A stretch of DNA of 18,441 bases from an uncultured Clostridia bacterium (lineage in GTDB: Bacteria; Bacillota; Clostridia; Christensenellales; Aristaeellaceae): contig CAKUKP010000065.1 of the NCBI GenBank assembly GCA_934663625.1, positions 1 through 18,441 of the forward strand, in the 5' to 3' direction. Numbering within the stretch: the stretch's first letter is position 1; the number at the start of each line of letters is the position of its first letter. The translations under genes were made by a program, and so were the position numbers. Positions 13,811 through 18,441 of the stretch are shown here, piece by piece. The notes under the pieces are model-generated. The model was given only the letters and a program-made list of their open reading frames with translations, was not told the origin of the DNA and did no database searches.

Positions 13811-15772
13811 ATGGCAAAGACATATACCGCGACGGATATTACCGTATTGGAGGGGCTGGACGCTGTGCGCATGCGCCCCGGCATGTATATCGGTTCTACC
13901 GGCGCGCGCGGATTACATCATTTGATCTGGGAAATTGTAGATAACGCGATTGACGAGGCATCCAACGGCTATGCGACTGAAATCACAGTCACGCTCCGGA
14001 AGGACGGCTCCTGCGAGGTATGCGATAACGGCCGCGGCGTGCCCGTGGATATTCATCCGCAGCTGGGCGTATCGGCGGTGGAGGTCGTATATACGCAATT
14101 GCACGCGGGCGGAAAATTCAACGATAAGAATTACGCCTATTCCGGCGGCCTGCACGGCGTGGGCGCGTCGGTCGTCAATGCGCTTTCCGAATGGATGATC
14201 GTGGATGTATACAAGGATTACAGCCACTATCAGCAGCGCTTTGAATCCGTGGAGGATCCGAAAACGCATAAAATTACGTCCGGACGGCCGGTTGCGCCGC
14301 TGCAAAAGCTGGGCAATACGCGCAGGCGCGGCACGCAGGTGCAGTTCAAGCCCGACCCGCGCGTATTTGAAACGGTGGAATTCAATTCTGAAACCGTGCG
14401 CAGGCGCATTCGCGAACTGGCATATCTGAACAAGGGCGTTCGATTCGTGTTTACCGATGAACGGATCAAGAACGCCGATGCGCGCACGTTTGAATATTGT
14501 TACAACGGCGGCCTTACCGATTTTCTGGCGTATCTGAACGCCGATAAAACCACGATCACCGATCCGATCGTATTTGAAAAGGTGCAGGATGGCACGCTGG
14601 TGCGCGTGGCGATACAATATACGGATTCCTATTCCGAAAACATCTGTTCATTCGTTAACAACGTGCCCACCGCGGAGGGCGGATCGCACGAAACCGGCTT
14701 CAAGGCGGCGATCACCCGCGCGTTTAACGATTACGCGCGCCGAGCGGGGCTCTTGAAGGAAAAGGACAACAATCTGGCGGGCGATGATTTCCGCGAGGGC
14801 ATGACGGCGATCGTGTACGCCGGCGTGAAGAACCCGCAGTTTGAAGGGCAGACCAAGGGCAGATTGGGCAATACCGAAATCAAGCCCGTATTTGAAAACG
14901 TATGCTATGAACAGATGTCCATCTATCTGGACGATCTGAAAAACGCGCAGTTCGCACAGTTGATCATCGAAAAGGCCGCCAAGGCCGCCAAGGTGCGCGA
15001 AGCGATGCGCAAGGCGCGCGAGGTTGCCCGTGCGAAGAATCAGCTGGACGCCGCGCCGCTGGTGGGCAAATTATCAAGCTGTACGGGGCGCAACGCCGCG
15101 CAGAACGAATTGTTCATCGTGGAGGGCGATTCCGCAGGCGGCAGCGCAAAGCAGGGGCGCGACCGGCGCTTTCAGGCGATCCTGCCGCTGCGCGGCAAGC
15201 CGCTGAACGTGGAAAAGAAGCGGCTGGATCAGGTGCTGCAAAACGAAGAATTCCGATCGGTGATCACGGCGCTGGGCACCGGCATCGGCGAGGATTTTGA
15301 TCTGTCGCATCTGAAATACAATAAGGTAATCATTCTGTCCGATGCGGATCAGGACGGCGCGCACATCCGCGCGATCCTGCTGACCTTCTTCTTCAGATAT
15401 ATGAAGGAATTGATCACGGACGGGCACGTATACATCGGCATGCCGCCGCTCTACCGCGTGGCGAAGGGCGATAACGTAACCTATTGCTATGATGATCGCG
15501 CGCTGGAACAGGCGCTGAAGAGCGTGGGCAGAAATTACACCCTGCAGCGCTACAAAGGTCTTGGTGAAATGAACCCCGAACAGCTGTGGGAAACCACGAT
15601 GAATCCTGAGGGACGCAAGCTGATTCAGGTGACCATCGAGGATTTTGCCGAGGTGGATCGCCGGGTAACCGTGCTGATGGGCGATAAGGTGGAGCCGCGC
15701 AAGGCGTACATCAGCGAATACGCAAATTTCAACCGCGTGGATAATTTTAAACCTGTGACCGAAAACGGTTGA
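13811..15772 (+). CDS. parE: DNA topoisomerase IV subunit B (ParE; GyrB-type ATPase)
   Basis: This is the 653-residue ATPase subunit of a type IIA topoisomerase. The GHKL ATP site shows E41/N45 (WEIVDNAIDEA), D72 (CDNGRGVP) and the lid SGGLHGVGASVVNALS (111-126). A transducer domain follows with the switch-lysine loop (EGQTKGRLGN). The TOPRIM domain has E438 in VEGDSAGGSA and D511-x-D513-x-D515 in LSDADQDGAH. RYKGLGEMNPEQLWETTM and a C-terminal NFKP tail close it. The LHAGGKFNDKNY form of the lid region is closer to ParE than to most GyrB as I remember them. The ParC-like partner lies 24 bases downstream, in the usual Firmicutes parE-parC order, and no dnaA/recF neighbours are seen, which also favours topoisomerase IV. 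Gyrase B cannot be fully excluded. The ribosome site GGAGG is 5 bases before the ATG. Confidence 0.88.
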   Translation: MAKTYTATDITVLEGLDAVRMRPGMYIGSTGARGLHHLIWEIVDNAIDEASNGYATEITVTLRKDGSCEVCDNGRGVPVDIHPQLGVSAVEVVYTQLHAGGKFNDKNYAYSGGLHGVGASVVNALSEWMIVDVYKDYSHYQQRFESVEDPKTHKITSGRPVAPLQKLGNTRRRGTQVQFKPDPRVFETVEFNSETVRRRIRELAYLNKGVRFVFTDERIKNADARTFEYCYNGGLTDFLAYLNADKTTITDPIVFEKVQDGTLVRVAIQYTDSYSENICSFVNNVPTAEGGSHETGFKAAITRAFNDYARRAGLLKEKDNNLAGDDFREGMTAIVYAGVKNPQFEGQTKGRLGNTEIKPVFENVCYEQMSIYLDDLKNAQFAQLIIEKAAKAAKVREAMRKAREVARAKNQLDAAPLVGKLSSCTGRNAAQNELFIVEGDSAGGSAKQGRDRRFQAILPLRGKPLNVEKKRLDQVLQNEEFRSVITALGTGIGEDFDLSHLKYNKVIILSDADQDGAHIRAILLTFFFRYMKELITDGHVYIGMPPLYRVAKGDNVTYCYDDRALEQALKSVGRNYTLQRYKGLGEMNPEQLWETTMNPEGRKLIQVTIEDFAEVDRRVTVLMGDKVEPRKAYISEYANFNRVDNFKPVTENG

Positions 15773-15796
15773 CCGGTTCAGCGAAGGAGTTAATAC

Positions 15797-18229
15797 ATGG
15801 CACCCAGAAAAAAGGGCAGGGACGCAACGGAAAACATTCGGACGGAGGAAATCATCCAGAAAACCATGGAAGACGTGATGCACGATTCCATGATCCCGTA
15901 TTCCGAACACGTCATACTGGAACGCGCGCTACCGCGCGTGGAGGACGGCTTGAAGCCCGTACAGCGCCGCATTCTGTATACAATGCATGAACTGGGCAAT
16001 ACCTTCGATAAGCCGCACAGAAAGTGCGCGCGCATCGTGGGCGATTGCCTGGGTAAATATCATCCGCACGGCGATTCATCCGTATACGATGCGCTGACGC
16101 GCATGGCGCAGCCCTTCGTGATGCGGGAAATGCTGGTGGATGGGCACGGCAATTTCGGCTCCATCGATGGCGACAGCCCCGCCGCGATGCGCTATACCGA
16201 GGCGCGTATGACGGAACTTGCGATGGAAATGCTGCGCGATATCGAAAAGGATACCGTGGATTTCCATCTGAATTTCGATGATACGCAGCGCGAGCCGGAT
16301 CTGCTGCCCGCGCGCTATCCGAATCTGCTGGTAAACGGCGCGAACGGCATCGCCGTAGGTCTGGCGACCAGCATTCCGCCGCACAATCTGGGCGAGGTGA
16401 TCGATGCGGCGATCGCGAAGATCGATCATCCCAAAATCACCACGCGCGAGCTTATGCAGCATCTGCCCGCGCCGGATTTTCCGACCGGCGGCCTGCTGGC
16501 GGCGAACGAGGAACTGTATCAGGCGTATGAAACCGGCAGGGGCAAGCTTCAGGTGCGCGCGAAGGTGCACATCGAATCCGGTTCCGCGGGCAGAAGCCTG
16601 ATCGTAATCGATGAAGTGCCGTATCAGGTGAATAAATCCGCGCTGCTGGAAAAGATTCTGCGGCTGAGCGAGGAAAAGAAGAATCTGCTGTCCGGCATCT
16701 ATGATATCCGCGATGAATCCGACCGCATGGGCATGCGCGCAGTGGTCGAGGTTCGAAAGGACGCGGATCCCGAAAAGGTATTGCAGGTACTGTATAAGTA
16801 TTCCGATCTGCAATGCACGTTCGGCGTGAATATGGTGGCGATCGCGGGCGGCAAGCCGGTACAGATGGGGCTTTCCGCCATGCTGGGCTATTATATCGAT
16901 CATCGAAAGAATGTAGTCACGCGCAGAACGAAATATGAATTGCAGCAGGCGGAAGCGCGCGCCCACATATTGGAGGGGCTGATCATCGCCGTTGATAATC
17001 TGGATGAAGTGATCCGGCTGATCCGATCCAGCAAAACGCCGAAGGAAGCGCGCGAAAAGCTGATTGATCGATTCGCACTTACGGAAACTCAGGCGCAGGC
17101 GATATTGGATATGCGCCTGCAGCGGCTGACCAATCTGGAGGTATTGTCGCTCAAGCAGGAATACGCGGAACTGGAAAAGCGCATCGCCGGTCTGAAGGCG
17201 ATTCTTGCCAGCGAAAAGAAGCTGATGGGCGTGATCAAGAAGGAACTTACCGAGGTGCGTGCAAAGTATGCAAACCCGCGCAGAACGCAGGTGGTAGACA
17301 GCTTCGAAACGGTGGAAATCGCCGCGGAGGAGGTTCAGCCGGACGATGTGCGCATTCTGGTGACCCGAAACGGTTTCGTCAAGCGCATGCAGCCGCGGCT
17401 GTACGATAAGGCGATTGCGGGCGGCGAATTTACCGATCCGCCGGTGGAATCGTTCGCGTGCCTGAGCAATACGAGAATTCTTTTCTTTACCGACCACGGC
17501 AATTGCTATCCCGTCGCGGCGGATCAGATTCCGGAAGCGCGCGCGAAGGATCGCGGGCTGCCGTATGGCGGCGTGCTGGCGGGGCTGGAAAAGGAAGAAA
17601 ATGTCATCGGCGTTCTGCCTGCCGGAAGCTATGCGGGCGAGGTGCTGCTGGCAACGAAGCTGGGCATGATCAAGCGTACGAAGCTGGAGGATCTGAACGT
17701 TCGCAAATCGCGCTTCAGCGTAATCACGCTGAAGGGGGACGACCGGCTGATTTCGGTGCTGGACGCTTCCAGCGGTACGGATCTGATGCTGATTACAAGG
17801 CAGGGCATGGCGATTCATTTTGCGGTGGACGAGGTATCGCTGGTAGGCCGCACCGCCGCGGGCGTTAAATCCATGACGCTCGCCGAAGGCGATGAAATCT
17901 GCGCCGCCTACGCGCATAAAAACGAAGGTGAAATCATCATCGCGACCGACGCCGGTTATTTGAAGCGCTGCCTTCTGATCGATTTCGACCGGCAGGCGCG
18001 CGGCGGCAAGGGCGTAAAGTGCATTAGCCTTTTGAAGAACGGGACGAACGGAACCTGCATCGCCGGTACGCTGATGGTCACAGAGCCGTATAACTTCCGA
18101 ATCGTGCAGAAGAGCGGCGCGGCGACCGAATTCAATACCGAGGATGTGGCGATTGAAAATCGTTCGTCGAAGGGGCAGCCGTACACGGTGGTCGTGATGG
18201 GCGATGTGGTGGTCGCGCTTCAGCGGTAA
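15797..18229 (+). CDS. parC: DNA topoisomerase IV subunit A (ParC; GyrA-type)
   Basis: This is the 810-residue DNA-cleaving subunit. The winged-helix core carries RALPRVEDGLKPVQRRIL, the quinolone-determining segment HPHGDSSVYD (91-98; S94 and D98 are the wild-type-like residues) and the catalytic Tyr133 in MRYTEARM. The tower has NLLVNGANGIAVGLAT and the coiled-coil gate DMRLQRLTNLEVLSL. The C-terminal beta-propeller begins near residue 510, with repeats such as VTRNGFVKR, ATKLGMIKRT, ITRQGMAIHF and ATDAGYLKR. No GyrA box (QRRGGKG) is in the first blade, which argues for ParC. A related RQARGGKG occurs late, at 732-739. AAGGAG stands 8 bases before the ATG. It forms an operon with parE and decatenates daughter chromosomes. 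Confidence 0.88.
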   Translation: MAPRKKGRDATENIRTEEIIQKTMEDVMHDSMIPYSEHVILERALPRVEDGLKPVQRRILYTMHELGNTFDKPHRKCARIVGDCLGKYHPHGDSSVYDALTRMAQPFVMREMLVDGHGNFGSIDGDSPAAMRYTEARMTELAMEMLRDIEKDTVDFHLNFDDTQREPDLLPARYPNLLVNGANGIAVGLATSIPPHNLGEVIDAAIAKIDHPKITTRELMQHLPAPDFPTGGLLAANEELYQAYETGRGKLQVRAKVHIESGSAGRSLIVIDEVPYQVNKSALLEKILRLSEEKKNLLSGIYDIRDESDRMGMRAVVEVRKDADPEKVLQVLYKYSDLQCTFGVNMVAIAGGKPVQMGLSAMLGYYIDHRKNVVTRRTKYELQQAEARAHILEGLIIAVDNLDEVIRLIRSSKTPKEAREKLIDRFALTETQAQAILDMRLQRLTNLEVLSLKQEYAELEKRIAGLKAILASEKKLMGVIKKELTEVRAKYANPRRTQVVDSFETVEIAAEEVQPDDVRILVTRNGFVKRMQPRLYDKAIAGGEFTDPPVESFACLSNTRILFFTDHGNCYPVAADQIPEARAKDRGLPYGGVLAGLEKEENVIGVLPAGSYAGEVLLATKLGMIKRTKLEDLNVRKSRFSVITLKGDDRLISVLDASSGTDLMLITRQGMAIHFAVDEVSLVGRTAAGVKSMTLAEGDEICAAYAHKNEGEIIIATDAGYLKRCLLIDFDRQARGGKGVKCISLLKNGTNGTCIAGTLMVTEPYNFRIVQKSGAATEFNTEDVAIENRSSKGQPYTVVVMGDVVVALQR

Positions 18230-18280
18230 TCCGAACGATTATTGTTAATAATGCAGTGCGGTACCGTATTTTTACGCCGT

Positions 18281-18291
18281 ATGCATGAAAA
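18281..18291 (+). promoter_or_regulatory. Intergenic 11-mer ATGCATGAAAA, copy 3
   Basis: This is an exact copy of the words at 5325 and 13714. As at 5310-5317, it is preceded closely by ATTTTTAC (18268-18275). It ends 28 bases before the -10 box of the last gene. Confidence 0.4.
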
Positions 18292-18319
18292 GTTTAACCA
18301 AAGACGATTTCACATCCTT

Positions 18320-18325
18320 TATAAT
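18320..18325 (+). promoter_or_regulatory. -10 element for the gene at the right edge
   Basis: There is a perfect TATAAT about 48 bases before the ATG at 18374. TTTAAC at 18293-18298 is the nearest -35-like word but is 21 bases away, so the promoter is tentative. Confidence 0.45.
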
Positions 18326-18373
18326 GAGGATAGTAAAAAAGATTCTATCGTCTGAATGGAGAAAACACGGTAA

Positions 18374-18441
18374 ATGTTCAGTATTTCGAGCATCAACAGG
18401 CGCTTGAAGAAGGAACGCATCTATCTGGCGCTGATTACGGT
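18374..18441 (+). CDS. Unidentified protein, N-terminal 22 codons only (3' partial)
   Basis: A reading frame starts at ATG 18374 and runs off the window: MFSISSINRRLKKERIYLA then LIT. GGAG lies about 12 bases upstream, a little far, and a TATAAT box about 48 bases upstream supports a gene start after parC. The basic stretch (RRLKKER) followed by hydrophobic residues is compatible with a cytoplasmic N-terminus entering a membrane helix. The family cannot be recognised from this fragment. Confidence 0.5.
   Translation, partial: MFSISSINRRLKKERIYLALIT

Noticed and set aside
13811..18229. Naming the pair gyrB-gyrA
   Set aside because: The first propeller blade lacks a GyrA box, the ATPase lid is ParE-like and there are no oriC-type neighbours; kept as topoisomerase IV with some doubt.
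18234..18252. Terminator after parC formed by ATTATT/AATAAT
   Set aside because: Very weak AT stem with no following T-run; not reported as a feature.
1..18441. CRISPR arrays, tRNA/rRNA genes, integrase or phage genes
   Set aside because: None were seen on either strand.

Overview
The window looks like a chromosomal piece of a moderately GC-rich Gram-positive bacterium, most likely a Clostridia-type Firmicute. The support is strong AGGAGG-type ribosome-binding sites, a transketolase split into two genes, an adjacent parE-parC pair, sigma-A type promoters and many hairpin-plus-T terminators. No phage, integrase, CRISPR array, tRNA or rRNA was seen.

Layout. (1) Positions 1-5241 (+): a carbohydrate operon entering from the left, with a CUT2-type (ribose/xylose-like) ABC permease, its double ATPase, a second permease, a small VOC/glyoxalase-fold protein and the two transketolase halves, closed by a terminator at 5252-5300. 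The substrate-binding protein is not in the window and is probably upstream. (2) 5325-7568 (+): a promoter, a ~216-nt leader with extensive predicted RNA structure, then glmS and its terminator. (3) 7584-8495 (-): recX, followed by a short TTG-start gene (59 aa) whose C-terminus resembles small antitoxins. (4) 8538-9348 (+): yebC, divergent from recX. It is followed by a ~213-bp MITE-like inverted-repeat element inserted ahead of a strong bidirectional terminator. (5) 9634-13698 (-): a three-gene operon (MazG-type nucleotide pyrophosphohydrolase, a GMP-synthetase homologue lacking its catalytic motifs, and a two-domain GNAT protein) ending in its own terminator. Beyond it lie dapA and a stand-alone winged-helix mini-protein with its own promoter. 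(6) 13777-18229 (+): parE and parC (topoisomerase IV). (7) A promoter and the first 22 codons of an unidentified gene at the right edge.

Most of the window is housekeeping: cell-wall amino sugar supply (GlmS), lysine/diaminopimelate supply (DapA), chromosome decatenation (ParE/ParC), RecA modulation (RecX) and YebC. The non-routine parts are the GuaA-like pseudoenzyme in its operon, the structured RNA ahead of glmS (where Gram-positives often carry the glmS ribozyme, which I do not recognise here), the MITE-like element, and an 11-mer (ATGCATGAAAA) that occurs three times, always intergenic and upstream of plus-strand genes.

All calls come from reading the sequence and remembered family motifs. 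No database search or folding program was run.
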